Of a stretch of DNA of 64,000 nt, positions 33,101 through 46,700 are shown in pieces (within the stretch, counting starts at the first letter, position 1; every line of letters begins with the position of its first letter). Both the position numbers and the translations under genes were made by a program. This DNA comes from Sordariomycetes sp. S80-01Y (lineage: Eukaryota; Ascomycota; Sordariomycetes). The stretch is from contig JAXQJY010000029.1 of the NCBI GenBank assembly GCA_037042185.1, positions 496,001-560,000 of the forward strand, read 5' to 3'. The notes under the pieces were generated by a model, which was given only the letters and a program-made list of their open reading frames with translations, did not search any database and was not told the origin of the DNA.

Positions 33101-35266
33101 CTTCCAGGGCACGGTTTCTCATCATAGACGGCTCATTCATCGGAAACGAGGGCAAGCTGGCCTTCTCATCTTGGTTCTCGGACGAAGCAGATTCGGTGCT
33201 CCGGCTGTCACTGCCAGATGGGGCGGCCTCGATTATTCGACAATCATGGCGCACGTCCGAGTCAAGGAAAGCTTGAATGCGGGTGAAGCACCCTATAGAG
33301 CCCATGAAGGAAGAGAGAGACGTGACAAATGAAGTTAAGGGCTCCTGAAGGAGGGCAAACAGGGAGAGAGACGTAAATACACGATTTGTGTCTAGCGTAC
33401 CGCCATCTCCCTGGTTACGAGCCAGCAAGCTGTAAGCTGTGAATGTGAAGATGGGGGCCAGGATAGGCGCGAAGTATGCTGTTGGCCTCAGTCAGCCTCC
33501 GTGAGATAGTGCGGTTTTCAATGGATTCACTCACCCAAGCCCATGTTCCATATTAGCAGCCGCCGAAATTTGCCGGAAATGTGTAGTTCGTTGTTTCGCA
33601 TGGTTTGGATACGCGACTTAAGAACATCTGTAAGACCACACATCTTGACTCCCTTCATTGACCCTAGCATTTGCGATGTCACGCTCACGCGCTTCTCAAT
33701 GGCTTCGAGCCACAGGGCCTGTCGTGCCATGACGAATGATACGGCGATGATGGATCCAAGCAGAGAAACTGTAACGGAAATAATTATCAGCGATCACTTC
33801 TTGTCGTGTTGCGCAGAGTACTTGGTCTGGACTTACCAAGAGCGGTGCCAACTGGTATGACACATGCGATGCCAAGTTGGCGCTCGAGCAGGTAGATGGC
33901 TATAGCGATCTCGACGAGGTTCGCCCATATCTCGTGCGCCGTGCGCCAACCCATGTCAATTCTTTCGATATCGGCACTCATCAAAGTAAGCGCTGCTGTC
34001 GGGTTGGCGTTCGTGATGCTGAGCTCGGTAGCCTTCTCGAAAAGCATCGAGATGAGCTGACCGCGTGCCATCGCGATGGCTCGGAACGTGAGATGCTGGT
34101 GTTGGCCCATCGTAACCTAACATTGCAGTATAATGTTAGCAAGTTCAACTGCAGTGAGGGATTGCCGACTTACTCCGATCCCGATATAAACGAGGAACCA
34201 GGCACCGATCAGCCCGTATCCTTGATTCCTGTCATCGGAGCTAGGGTCTCGTTCCGACCAGTTCAGCGTAGCCGTGATGAGAAAGGGCTGCGCGAAGGTG
34301 AATGCAATAAAGCATAACCGTGGAAAGACGATAGAGAGGATAGGACCCTTCAGCGATTTACACACAGCGATTAACAGTGCATAGTCTGACTTGGTCGCCG
34401 CTGAAACGAGTCAGCAACATGTGGAGTCTTGAATATAAGAGGAGAATAAGCGCACCTGGCGACCACCGACTTTGGAGCAATTTATGCAAGTATAGAGACT
34501 TGAGATGTTTGTCTAGAGTGAATAAATCCTCTATACCAAGAGTTGCCTTGTACCCTACTGTAAACAGAGGGATCTGCCAAGCAAAGACCCATCGTGACAG
34601 TATGCCACTTGTATCTTCTGGGGGCAGTGAGCGGTATGCCGAGCGCAGGTACCTGCGCTTCTGGGTCGCCTCTAAAGCTAGAGACAGGATTTTGATTGAG
34701 ACTGATGTAACAGCAACAATGGCAATATCTTGATGATATGGTTGCAACCAAAGCGTTCTGGCGCGGGCGGCATCAAACAGTGTCGTAAATAGGAGGAAAA
34801 GGTTTATCGTAGTTGAAGGACGGCATGAATAGACGTGCTCAAAATAGGACAGCAGTGGTAAGACTGATGAACCAATCAAGGAGAGGATGGCGGTTGGTAC
34901 TGATGCTTTGGTAGGAACTGCTGAAACTTGTGTCCAAAGCACGAGGTTGGCGAGAGACAATGCGATGAGGCAGGTATACACTGCCTAACAATGGTTAGAG
35001 GCCGGCATATGGGGTTTGGGAAAATTGGCAACATTGAAAATTCTACTTACGAGCTTGCACCATAGAAGGTAGGCACCGTCAACCTTGATTGCTCCTTTGC
35101 GCAGTAGGTAAAACACGCGGAAAGGAGCGATCAACAAGAGCAAAGTGACACAGGGAATAACCAGAGTCACCTCTTCAAAGAGCTGTGTCAAGTCGAAGCC
35201 TCCTCTACAGCCACTGGCATAAGGGCCGAGCGAGTCGTCGATAGCCGCGCACTTTGACGAAGACAT
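30175..35266 (-). CDS. ABCC (MRP)-type ABC exporter, linked to the NRPS
   Basis: Eleven exons encode about 1504 aa: 35266-35051, 34984-34456, 34400-34174, 34116-33837, 33768-33535, 33478-32685, 32631-32469, 32421-31149, 31091-31011, 30955-30578 and 30514-30175. All joins keep frame. The order is TMD0, TMD1, NBD1, TMD2, NBD2. NBD1 has Walker A GPVGSGKST, signature LSGGQSQRV and Walker B AIILDDVFSGLD, where Asp replaces the catalytic Glu, as is usual for ABCC NBD1. NBD2 has GRTGSGKSS, LSQGQKQ and VVVFDEATSS with Glu present. Such pumps export conjugates or peptides from the plasma or vacuolar membrane. It is divergent from the giant NRPS across 2.9 kb, so export of that peptide, or self-protection, is the likely role. 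Start MSSSKCAAIDD is chosen as the first Met of the TMD0 exon with sensible topology. Confidence 0.92.
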
Positions 35267-36993
35267 GACGGCGCTGGATCTGGGACCTCTGAGTACGGAT
35301 CGCGAAACAACATTCGGACTGCAAACGAGTTGGAGATTCAAGAACCTTTGCAAAAGACCACATGTGAGCTTCGGACACAGCTAAGCTTCATGCCAGGCTA
35401 AGCCGACCGAGGAGGGATTTCTCAAAGTCAGTAGAGCGGGCTGCCCCTGGGTGGAGGATGGCGGATGGCGGTTGAAGGCGGCACTCACGTTGCACGGCCA
35501 GCGACGGAACTTGCCCGGCCGGGGTCGGACTCAGACGAGGACTAGTTTGGAAGAATAGTGACTCGAGAATCAACTGTGACAGACCTGTCTCCTGCTGCCT
35601 CCGCCAGGGTTCAGGGGAGGAAGAGTTTTCATCCCATCAGAGGAGGTCACTGACAGTCGCCCCTGTAGACGCTCGGTAAGTTGCAATGCCGGCGCAGATG
35701 TGACGATGTGGCTGACAATTCAACGCGAATGGGAATAGAAGACAACGTAGAAGCCGCAGAGAAAGCCCGTCTCGGCCCCAAAGGATTGTACACCCGCATG
35801 CGTACCCTGGCGCGGCGGGTACCGTCGTGTTGCGTCGCCGCAAGCGACCTGTCATATTTCAGCTGGACGCCATCTGGCTTGCTCATTTCAGCCTACATGA
35901 ATCGGGCAATCGGAGGTTATTGCTTCCCTGCCACTTCTGGATCGACGTCAGGCCCTCACGAATGAAGCGTTGACCGGGGATACTTACCGCTGCCACGTAT
36001 CAGAGATCGTACTCGTAAGTGCAGCCCATCGCCCCATGCACTCCGGTTCAGCCCAAGGGATGCTTGCCGATCAGGCTATTGTGACTGTGGTTGCACTCAA
36101 CTAGCCCCCGATAGTATATATTATTAGCAATTATTGTCTTGATGATGCTTGGTATAACTGCAAAGCAGCCCTTGCCTTCTGTGTGGCGTTCTGCGAGGAA
36201 CTCTTGGGCAGCTGGGCAATGTCCTTCCGTCTGCCAGCATTTGCTGTCTTGTTTTGATGACAAAGTTGCCGGGTGCCGCGTCTTGCCGCTGTGCAATAAA
36301 GCCATGGCCCCGGTCTGCGTGGCCAAAAGCGGCCCTCGAATGCAAAACCTGCAGGTGAATCAGGGATTGATTTCTTTTGCGGGAAGCGTGGTTGAGTCGA
36401 TCGATTCACACCAGCACACCGACCCATGGCCAGTCACCATCGAGAATAGTAGTCACACTCGAAATTTGACTCCTGTGATGGCAGCATAGTTACGTCCACC
36501 GTTGGGCACGTGGGGATGCTTCTCATTGCAGGGTCGCACATAGGCGGTGCCTCATCTGGGACTAAAGGGGGATTGATCAGAAGCCAAGGCCGATCGAAGC
36601 TATTTATGCAGGCATCTGCACACACTAGTCCGGGACTTTGGGGTTTCAGGCGGCAAGTAAATCACAAAAACCTATCGGGGATCCAGCCGCTGCCCCGGAG
36701 TTTCTCCAAGCGATCCCATTCGAGGGTTTGCCAACGGCCCGAGCCATCCAATACGTGGCTCCTGCAGTCGATGAGCGACCCCCCTGAGCCTCGTTGTTTT
36801 CTCATGCTGGCTGACTGTGCCTTGTGTGCATGCGCGACAGCTCCGGCGTATTTCAGCTTGTCGATCCTTTACCATTTGGCTCCGCCAGAGACCACCTTGC
36901 TTCGTACATAATTATGAGTGTTCCAGTTCGACTTAGGAAACATTGCAATTTCGCGCGCTGGTCAGCATGTTTGAAACAGCCCACAACGGGGGA

Positions 36994-37030
36994 CACAGCG
37001 GTGGGCACAGCGGTGGGCACAGCGGTGGGC
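36994..37030. repeat. 12-bp tandem repeat, three copies
   Basis: Three perfect head-to-tail copies of CACAGCGGTGGG, about 1.1 kb upstream of the NRPS start. Function is unknown. A replication-slippage minisatellite or repeated factor site are both possible. Confidence 0.8.
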
Positions 37031-37633
37031 GGCACTTACGGAGTATACGGAGGAGGCGCTTTTTTGACATTCAGGAGGTGCGGGTAGCCCGCTGCGCTTC
37101 CGTAATATGGCGTCGAAGAAGACTTGGCTTGACGAGCCACATGAGCCTTGCAGCTTACGAGCAACGGCAGTTCTCACTGAGGGCGCCACGCATTCTCAGC
37201 AGCGCGGGGAGAGCACCCGGTTTAGGCCACTGCCTGATGTATGCTTCTGGCACATGTGCCCGAAGTGGACTAGGCGTTCAACTTTTGGAACTGGTCCTTC
37301 ACCGTTCACACTTTTTGAGAAACAGAAAAAAACTTTTCAGAACGGTTCGTGCGAGGGATGTCTTTGGAAAAGGAAAACCACGAAGCGCAATGCCTCGTCA
37401 TCAGTCTCTGACCCGCTCCTGACAGGATCCTGACTCCTGACTACCGAATCTAACTGCGGTACTCGGCGCCGATGGTTCATATTGCATGTGGCACACCATG
37501 AAAGCTGTGAAACAGGCTATGATAAACACGAAGTGCTTGACAGCTCATGTATGCTGTTCGCCGCCTCGATCGATTACCCTGCTTTTGTGGGATCAGCTTT
37601 TCCAGCTTCCAAGATTGGGAAGGACCCCGGATA

Positions 37634-37654
37634 CAAGCAAGCAGGCAAGCAAGC
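37634..37654. repeat. CAAG-rich microsatellite
   Basis: A short imperfect array of CAAG/CAGG tetramers about 0.5 kb upstream of the NRPS start. Confidence 0.6.
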
Positions 37655-38154
37655 ATCCAAGCTCGGACTCCATGCCCCCTTGATCCTGAAGTCCTCGTAA
37701 GCCAGTCACCGTGGCAAGAAGCCATCGCCTTCGGCGTTCCATCAGACAGGGGTTCTCAAGCTATTGATTCGGAGCCAATCTTTACGGAAGAACAGAAGTA
37801 ACGAGCAAGCATGCAGACGGGGGTTGCAGTTCCTCCTTGACGCTCACCACCATCAGAGAGGCGCCACTTGTTTACCCGCCCAGCCACCTGCGCCATTGCA
37901 CTTCAACCACTTTGCTCGGTGAATCGAACCTAACGTTTACGGTCCTGAGTGTCCCCGACTTTCCTAAAGGGTACTTTCTCATTCGATTGTGTCCCATGGA
38001 GACTCGCTAAAACCTGCCGCCGTCGATGCATAGGACGTCTTTCAACTATCGTGCACGAGTCTTGTGTATCTCATCTTTATCACTTACTCAGATGTACAGG
38101 TTTACGCCAATCTGAAGCACACAGTTATTGAGTAACTGTACAATTACGCCAAAA

Positions 38155-40710
38155 ATGTCTATTCCTCAAAGCCAAGCCGGCAATGTTCAGTCTGAGATGG
38201 ACGTACGCCCAGAGCCATGTCTGTTCCCTCGCTTCGACACCTGCGAACAAGAGTCAAGGGGGCTCTTGTGTATTGAAGGTCACCTCGTCGACCGGAAAAC
38301 CTTACCAAAGGGGCCTATGATCGATGTTCTGTGCGCAGCATGGGCATTGGTTTTGGCAACCTTTACTGGACAGGAGACCGTGTGTTTCGGTTTCTGCAAC
38401 GACAAAGGTCGTATGAGAGCCGACACCGACCGCCCGTTTCAAGTCAGACAGTTGGCGCAACTTCACGTCATTGGGAGTCAAAGGTTGCAAGATGTGGTTG
38501 CTGCGTACAGTCTACACGCAATGCCACGCACCGACAGCGCAACCTTCTTCAACACTGCCGTCACTCTCAGCGATCTGAGCTCAGACGGCAGAGACACTGC
38601 AACATGCGGCCATGATGTGCAGCTTCCTACATGTCAAATCCACATCAAAGTTGACCCCGCAACATTGCAAACGATCTTCTCCTGGGATGGAGCCTTCATG
38701 ACGCGGGAACAAGCCCACAGCGTCAAGGGCACCTACGCAAAGATAGTCACCCAATTGGTCAACCACCCTGACCTCACCACCTCCGAGCTCAACTTCTTCA
38801 GTGAGCAGAACCTGAAACAAGTCGAAGTGTGGAATGAAACCCCTCTGAGCGACATCCGCGATTGCATCCATCATGTAATTGCCAGACAGGCCGACGCAAG
38901 ACCCGAGGCAGAAGCCGTCTGCTCCTGGGATGGAAGCTTCGCTTACAAAGACCTTTTGAGTCTTTCAAGTCGTCTGGCCTCACGGCTTGTTGCATGTGGC
39001 ATAACGAAGGAAACATTCGTGCCTATCTGCTTCGACAAGTCTAAATGGACGATTGTCGCCATGCTGGCGGTGCTGAAAGCGGGCGGGATCTTCGTCCCCC
39101 TAGACCCCACGCACCCTGTACCCAGACTACAGGCACTGGTACACAAAGTCGGCGCCCACCTAGTACTATGCTCTCCAAATCACGTCGGGACCCTGGAGAC
39201 GGTTGCGCATACCCTTATTCCCGTGGACGACCATCTCTTCTCTGATCTACCACACAAGAGCGAGGAAGTCAACAACCTCTCCCACACTACCGGGGCATAC
39301 ATGATTTTCACCAGCGGCACTACTGGAGAGCCCAAAGGTGCTTTGATTGAACATGGAGCCCTCCTCTCCAGTGCCCTCGCTCACGGTCCGGCAATGATGA
39401 TGGATCGCAACACTCGCTCGTTACAGTTTGCCGCATCAACCTTCGACGTCAGTATAACCGAGATACTGACGTGCCTAATACTGGGCGGTTGTGTCTGTGT
39501 GCCCAGCGAGGAGGCCAGGTTGAACGCAATTGAGGATGCCATAACACAGCTCCGAGTCAATTGGGCCCTTCTGACTCCGACTTTCGTCAAGTTCATCGAC
39601 CCTCATCGTGTCCCAACCCTCAAGACTCTTGTCACGGGCGGAGAAGCGATGACCCTAGCCATCATCCGTTCTTGGTCCCATATCAATCTCATCAACTGCT
39701 ACGGCCCTGCCGAGACGTCCGTCGTCTCCCACGTGCATCGAGGAATGACCGAAGCTAAGAGTCCGCTCAACATCGGCGAACAAGTCGGCATCCGCTGCTG
39801 GGTGGTAGATCGCTATAATCACGATCGGCTAATGCCAGTCGGTGCTGTTGGTGAGCTAGTAATTGAGAGCCACACACTGGCTCGAGAGTACTACAAAGAG
39901 CCTGAGAGGACGAGAGAGGCTTTCATCGTCGATCCGCTATGGATCAAAGACCAAGCTCCTGCTGCCGGCCCCAGACGAATGTACAAGACAGGGGATCTTG
40001 TCAGGTACAACGTCGATGGAACCTTCCATATTGCTGGCCGTAAAGATACGCAGATCAAATACCATGGGCAGAGAATCGAATTGGGTGAGATTGAGCATCA
40101 CCTCAACGCCAACCCCAGCATTAAGCACGCCATGGTTGTCCTTCCAAAAGAAGGCTTGTGCAAAGGCCGTCTCTTGACGGTGGTGCAGCTCAGCACTGCT
40201 CTCGACGAAGACTTGGTGCCCAAAGGTCGGCCATATCATCTCATCGATGGTGACCTCGAAGCAACAGCCAGGAGCACTGTGGAAGAGGTCAAGGATATGC
40301 TTTCTAAAAGACTGCCACCCTACATGGTGCCGTCTATGTGGATCGCGGTGGAGTTCATCCCACGTCTTCAGTCTGGTAAACTGGATCGTAAGCAAACGGC
40401 GCAATGGCTTAATACTATGGATGAGCAACTCTACCGCCAGCTCAATCCTGTAGTAGCCGCCGAGGCTACAAACGATCTGGCTTTTGCCAATCCAACGGAG
40501 AGCACCCTGCACGAGATTTGGTCTCATGTATTGAATCTGAAACCCGAGCAGCTCAGCCTTGGTCAGTCTTTCCTGAGCGTAGGCGGTGACTCTATATCTG
40601 CCATGCAGGTCATGGCGGAATGCAAAAAGAAAGGCCTTGGGTTGACAGTCCGGCACATAATTGGGACAAAGTCAATCAGCGACTTAGCATTGCATGTCAA
40701 GGATATTGAA
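38155..40710 (+). other. NRPS loading module: partial C - A1 - T1
   Basis: The first 235 or so residues are only the C-terminal half of a condensation domain (block LCAAWALVLATFTGQETVCFG; no HHxxxDG), so it is probably structural or vestigial. A1 begins at DCIHHVIARQAD, with core A3 FTSGTTGEPKG, A4 FDVSITE, A5 CYGPAE and A10 QSGKLDRK. By anchoring on these motifs I read the ten-residue pocket as D-V-T-L-V-G-C-V-V-K. T1 has FLSVGGDSISAM. The module starts the peptide, and the E domain that follows makes residue 1 a D-amino acid. Confidence 0.85.
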
Positions 40711-43700
40711 ATGCCACTATTCCACAAAGAAGTGTTGGAGCAGCCCTTTGAACTTTCGCCAATTCAGAAGCTCTACTTCTCAAGACCCGACTACGATCGC
40801 GGCCATTACAATCAGAGTTTCCTCCTCCGGACTAGTCGGCGTATCCTCCCCTCAGAACTGCACGCGGCAATTGGAGCTGTTGTAAACCGCCATTCTATGC
40901 TGCGGGCGAGATTCAGCCGGAACTCAGAAGGCCTGTGGCAGCAACGCATCACCAGCGAAGTGCAGTCATCTTACCGACTTCGTGCTGTGCAGCTGGCTGC
41001 CAACGACGAGGTCGAACAGTCAATGGTCGACAGCCAGACGTGTCTGAATGCCACTGACGGTCCGCTGTTTGCAGCTGACTTGATTGACGTCGATGGTAAG
41101 GAGCAGCTCCTTTTCGCCGTTGCGCACCACTTGGTCATTGACCTGGTGTCCTGGAGAGTAATCTTGCAGGAGATTGAAGAGGCGCTGTTGCAACCGGACT
41201 CACTGGCTGAGGCAGAGCGACCCTTACCTTTCCAGATCTGGTGCAACATGCAATCCGAGCACGCTGCGTCCATGACCCCTGAGCAAGCTCTTCCCATTGC
41301 CAACATGCCCGATGGGGATTTGGGATATTGGGGAATGCAAGACGAGCCAAATGTCTATGGTGAGATGATCCAGGAAGGGTTTCAACTCGACGAATCCTTG
41401 ACATCTCTTCTGATGACAGAGTGCAATGACTCTTTGCGGACTGATATTCCTGATATCCTTCTTGCTGCAATGATCTCTTCATTCAGTCAAACCTTCACCG
41501 ACCGTCGTGTGCCCGCGATCTTTGCCGAGGGACATGGACGAGAAGTCTGGGACCCTGCTATTGATCTCTCCACCATTGTGGGGTGGTTTACCACGATCTA
41601 CCCGGTGTTTTCGGAGGTTAGCTCAAATGCTACTCTTGTAGAAGCGGTAAAGCTGGTCAAAGACGCTCGACGAAAAGTCCCGGCCAACGGCAGGCCGTAC
41701 TTCGCTAGCCGTTGGTTGACGCACCGGGGCAGCGAAGCCTTTTCCCGCCACTGGCCCCTAGAGATTACTTTCAACTATCTCGGGAAGTACCAGCAATTGG
41801 AAAGAGATGGTGGCCTGTTTGCGCCGGTGGGCGATATTGCTGGCGAGGTCCGAAGCGCGACAAAAGGCGCTGACGTCGGGCCCGACACCTCGTGCATTTC
41901 CCTGTTCGAAGTTTCTGCCGTCATTCTGAAGGGCTCTCTGCGCTTCTCATTCCTGTTCAACCGAAATATCAAGCACCTAGATAAAGTCCAGAGCTGGATC
42001 GAATTGTGCCGTCAAAACCTCAGCGCAATGATCCAGGAACTGAGTGGAAGAGCATCTGAGGCCAGCTTGAGTGACTTCCCACTGCTCGATCTCTCCTACG
42101 ATGGCCTTGATATAATGATCAAGGAGAAGCTTCCCGCTGCTGGCGTAAGTTCTCTCGATGTGGTGGAGGATATATATCCATGCTCGCCAATGCAGTCCGG
42201 TCTCTTGGTCAGCACCGCCAAGGACGACAACTTCTACGCCGCCTATGCGCTGCATGAAGTAAAGAGCCGAAGCACAAAGGCGATTGACACAGATCGACTT
42301 GCATCTGCCTGGGCCACCCTGGTACAGTACCACTCAATTTTGAGGACGGTATTCATCGAGAGCACAAGCCAACAAGACGCTCTGTTTGACCAAGTCGTGC
42401 TGAAGGAAGTGGAAGACGCAGTGGTCTTTTCCGATATCCCCTCTGAAGATGATGCCCGCCAGATTTTGGATGCGCCTACGCCGCACAGCAAAGGTGGCAA
42501 GCAAGCATTGTATCGCTTCGAAATCTGCCGCACCCAAAATGGCAAGGTATTCTGCAAACTGGATATTTCTCACACTATTATGGACGGAACCTCGATGTCA
42601 ATCATCTTTCGCGACCTCGCCAGAGCCTATGAAGGCACCCTCAACACAGGGATGCCTCCGCTTTACGGCAACTACATCTCATACATCACTCAACAACCCA
42701 TTGGGCCTGGACTTGAATATTGGTCTCAGTACCTGTCGGGTATTGAACCGTGCCATTTCCCCTTATTAGACGACGCCGAAGCTGTAGAGTCTAAAGAGTT
42801 GAGATACATCAGGGTTCACTTCGAAGAGTTGGCCGAGCTCCAAGCCCTGTGTGATAAACGTGGTGTCACTATTGTGAACGCTATCTACGCTGCATGGGCA
42901 TTGACGTTGCGTCTTTACACTGCGTCGGAAGGTGTGTGCTTTGGCTACCTAACGTCCTCTCGCGACCTACCGATAGAGTCCATCCGCGATGTTGTTGGAC
43001 CTGTCATCAACATGGTTGTTTGTCACCTACAAGTGCTCGCGGGTTCAACACTTGGTGAGCTTATGGAGACCGTCCAACAGGATTACCTGAACAGCCTTGA
43101 ATATCGGCATGTGCCTCTCGCAGAGGTTCAACACGCGCTCCAACTTTCCAACACTGCCTTGTTCAACACAGCGCTTTCATACCGGAAGTTACCGCAGCCC
43201 GAAGAGTGTCTTCCCGATATTCTGTTTGAGGAGTGCCGGCCGACTTATGACCCAGACGAGTACAACGTCTCGATCAACATCGAAGCCGGTGAAAAAGATA
43301 TGGCCATCGATTTGATGTACTGGACGGACACTCTCACAGATCCCCAAGCCAACAATGTTGCCAGCTCCTTCACCCAAGCGCTCAGAAATATTCTACATAG
43401 CTGTGACACTCCCGTCGCTCAGCTGAACCACCTAGGAGAAGCGAACCACTCACAAATCCGGGATTGGAACCACAAGATTCCCGAGGCAGTTGAGAGCTGC
43501 GTCCACGATCTCGTTGGAGAGCAAATTGCCCATCGCCCAGATGCTCAGGCAATTGCTGCATGGGATCTCAACATCAGCTACAGAGAACTTGACCAACTGT
43601 CTAAAGCACTCGCTCATCATATTGCGAATGTTGGCGTCAGCCCTGAAGTCCCAGTACTGATTTGCTTCGAGAAATCGGGGCTCGCCGTTGTCACGATGCT

Positions 43701-46700
43701 TGCTATCTTGCGAGCTGGTGGAATCTGTGTTACGCTGGATCCAGGTCACCCAGACACTGCTCTCAAACTTAGAGCAGATGACACAAAAGCACCTCTAGCT
43801 CTTGTTTCTCCTTCCCAAGTTGAGCGGTTCAAATCGATCACTGGTCGGGCTATAGCCGTTGATCATGATCTCATGAGCAGTCTGAGCACTGTCGACGGCG
43901 AATCGCTACCGAACATGCAGCCTAGTAATGCTTGTTTCATTATATACACATCTGGAAGTACCGGGAGACCCAAGGGTGTCGTCCTTGAGCATCGAGGTAT
44001 TGCAACGAACGCAACTTACACGGGTCCTCTTCTTGGTTATCACCAAGACGCACGAGTACTACAATTTGCTTCTCACACTTTCGACAACAGTCTAGCAGAG
44101 ATATTCACCACGCTAGTTGCGGGAGGTTGCGTATGCGTGCCATCTGAACATGAGAGACTCAACGATCTGGCTGGCGTCATCGACCGGTTGCAAGTCACAC
44201 TTGCCGACATCACACCCACCGTCGCTTGCTTCCTCCAGCCGACCGAAGTGCCCAGTTTGAAGACGCTCGCATTGGGAGGCGAAGCAATTACTGCCAAGTG
44301 CGTGAACTTGTGGAAAGACTTCGTGTCGCTACAGTGCTGCTACGGACCATCAGAGTGCTCTGTCAACTCAACGTATTCGGGCAAGATCGCGCAGCCCGGA
44401 CAAGCCACAAATATCGGAAAGGCTGTGGGTAGTGTTTGTTGGGTAGTTGACCAGAATGATGTGGACTGCCTCCTTCCTATAGGCTGTGTGGGAGAGCTTC
44501 TCGTTGATGGTCCGATCGTTTCCAGAGGGTATCTGAATCTCCCTGAGCGGACCAAAGAGTCATTCATCAAGCCCCCTCGATGGTCAGAAGCGATGATCCC
44601 CAGCGGCAGCCCTTACCGGCGACTCTACAAGACTGGGGATTTAGTCCGCTACAACTCAGATGGCATGCTGATGTATCTTGGCCGAAAAGACACCCAGGTC
44701 AAGCTCAATGGCCAGCGTATCGAGCTTGGTGAGATTGAGCGCAACATCGAAAATCAACTGCCTGAAGGCTCTCAAATTGCGGTTGAACTAGTCTCCGTTG
44801 GTATTAAAAAGGCGCTGGCTTGCTTTATCTGCACCGATATCGACAATCCCATTCCGAAGAGCACCAGACAGAGCGACATCCTACCCATGTCAGACTCGTT
44901 CGGCTCCCAAGCCAAGAGCCTCGAGATAGCCTTGGGAACGCAAATCCCAGCATATATGGTGCCATCTATCTGGATCCCTATTTCTGAGATGCCACTTTCT
45001 TCAGCTGGCAAGCTGAACCGTCGCAGCCTGCGCCTTCAGGCAGAGAGCGTACCAGCTCATCTGCTTAGCGATTACATGCTCGCAACCAAGAGTGGCAGAG
45101 CTCCTGAATCTGATGTGGAAAAGATGATCGCAACCTTCTGGGCTTCAATTCTGGGATTGGAAGTCAGCACTATTGGTGTTGAGGACAACTTCTTCAAGTT
45201 GGGAGGCGATTCACTCGGGGCTATGCGCCTGGTCACAATGGCGAGAAACTCCAACCTGGCTCTGACGGTGGCGAGCATTTTCCAAGAACCAACATTGCTA
45301 GACATGGCCAACTCAGCTCGTCTGTCATGCGCAAGTGCCGTATCGGCCTCATCAACAGGTAGCCTCGTGAAAGCCGCCGGTTCGATTGAGGCGTTGAAGC
45401 GAGAGCTTGCAGCAGAAGCAAAAGTATCAGCCCACAAGATTGAGGATGTCTATCCTTGCACCTCTATGCAAGAAGGACTCATGGCATTGTCGAATAAAGA
45501 AGCCGGAGCATACGTGGCACAGCTTGTGTACCATCTGCCGTCAAGGCTAGACCCAGCGAGATTTAGAAACGCATGGGGTGCTGTGACAAAGGCGGAGCCA
45601 GTTCTAAGAACAAGGATTGTTCACACCGAGAAGTTTGGATTTTTACAAGTTGTTGTGGATGACCAGATCGACTGGACGTTGGTCGATAACTTGGCGGGGC
45701 TGGAAAAGTCCGACCGTCTTCTTCCACGACACAACGGAGCTCCCTTGACGAACTACGCACTTGTAGGTGCAAAGACAGAGGCGCCATACTTCGTATGGTC
45801 CATTCACCATGCCTTGTACGACGGATGGTGTCTTCCTATCATCCTTGACAAGGTGAAGAGGTGTTACACGGCAGAACAAGTCGCGAAGCCCCTAAGCGGC
45901 CCTTCTTACAAAAACTTCATTCGATACATCACTGGCGTGGAATCTACTGAGAGTGAGAAATTCTGGAAATCTCATCTCCAGGGCCTTTCAACTCGACCTT
46001 TTCCAAGGCTTCCCAGCCCGAGCTATCAGGCCAGCGCAAGCAGCCTGATGATACATCATGCTCACTTGAAACGTCATACGGGAACCGAAATCACCCTTGC
46101 GACGAGGATACGCGCCGCCTGGGCCCTTACAAACGCCTTGTACTCGGAGACGGAAGACGTGGTCTTCTGGGAAACACTCACTGGCCGAGATGCGCCCGTT
46201 TCTGGAATTGAGGATATGGTGGGTGCCACTTTGGCCACCATTCCCGTCAGAGTCACTCTCGAGCCATCATTGTCTGTCCAGGACCTGCTCATGAAGGTGC
46301 AAAAACATTCAGCCGCCATGACAGCCCATCAGTATCTTGGGATTCAGCAGATCAAGAAGCTCAGCAATGAGACGGCTTCTGCATGCAGTGCACAGAACCT
46401 CATCGCCATCAATCATGGACCTCGAGAATCAGCAGATTCTTTTTGGAATGAAGAGACCAATGAGATGGCCGGCACCAACTTCTACACATATCCTCTGATG
46501 CTTTCTCTGCACATCAACGAGCAAGAACTTGAGAGTGTTGTGCATTTTGACTGCGGCGTCGTGGCCGAGTGGCAGGTCAGACGCATTATGGATCAATTTG
46601 CTGCTATCCTTGACACTTTCACCTCATCGAAAGCTCTTCAGATGCGACTGGATGACCTGAATGTCCTCAGTCTCACTGATACAGAGTCTCTCAGACGCTG

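Larger units (their letters stand above)
35267..38154. promoter_or_regulatory. Divergent intergenic region, ABC exporter / NRPS
   Basis: 2.9 kb between the two divergent start codons. The many ORFs of 60-160 aa show no domains or splice-linked continuity, so I call none. It contains a 12-bp triple repeat and a CAAG-rich tract (listed separately) and presumably the promoters that coordinate the cluster. Confidence 0.45.

Noticed and set aside
36139-37433. Several 90-160 aa ORFs in the ABC-NRPS spacer
   Set aside because: Cys/Arg/Ser-rich random-looking translations, none with a domain or consistent splice partners. No tailoring enzyme can be supported here.
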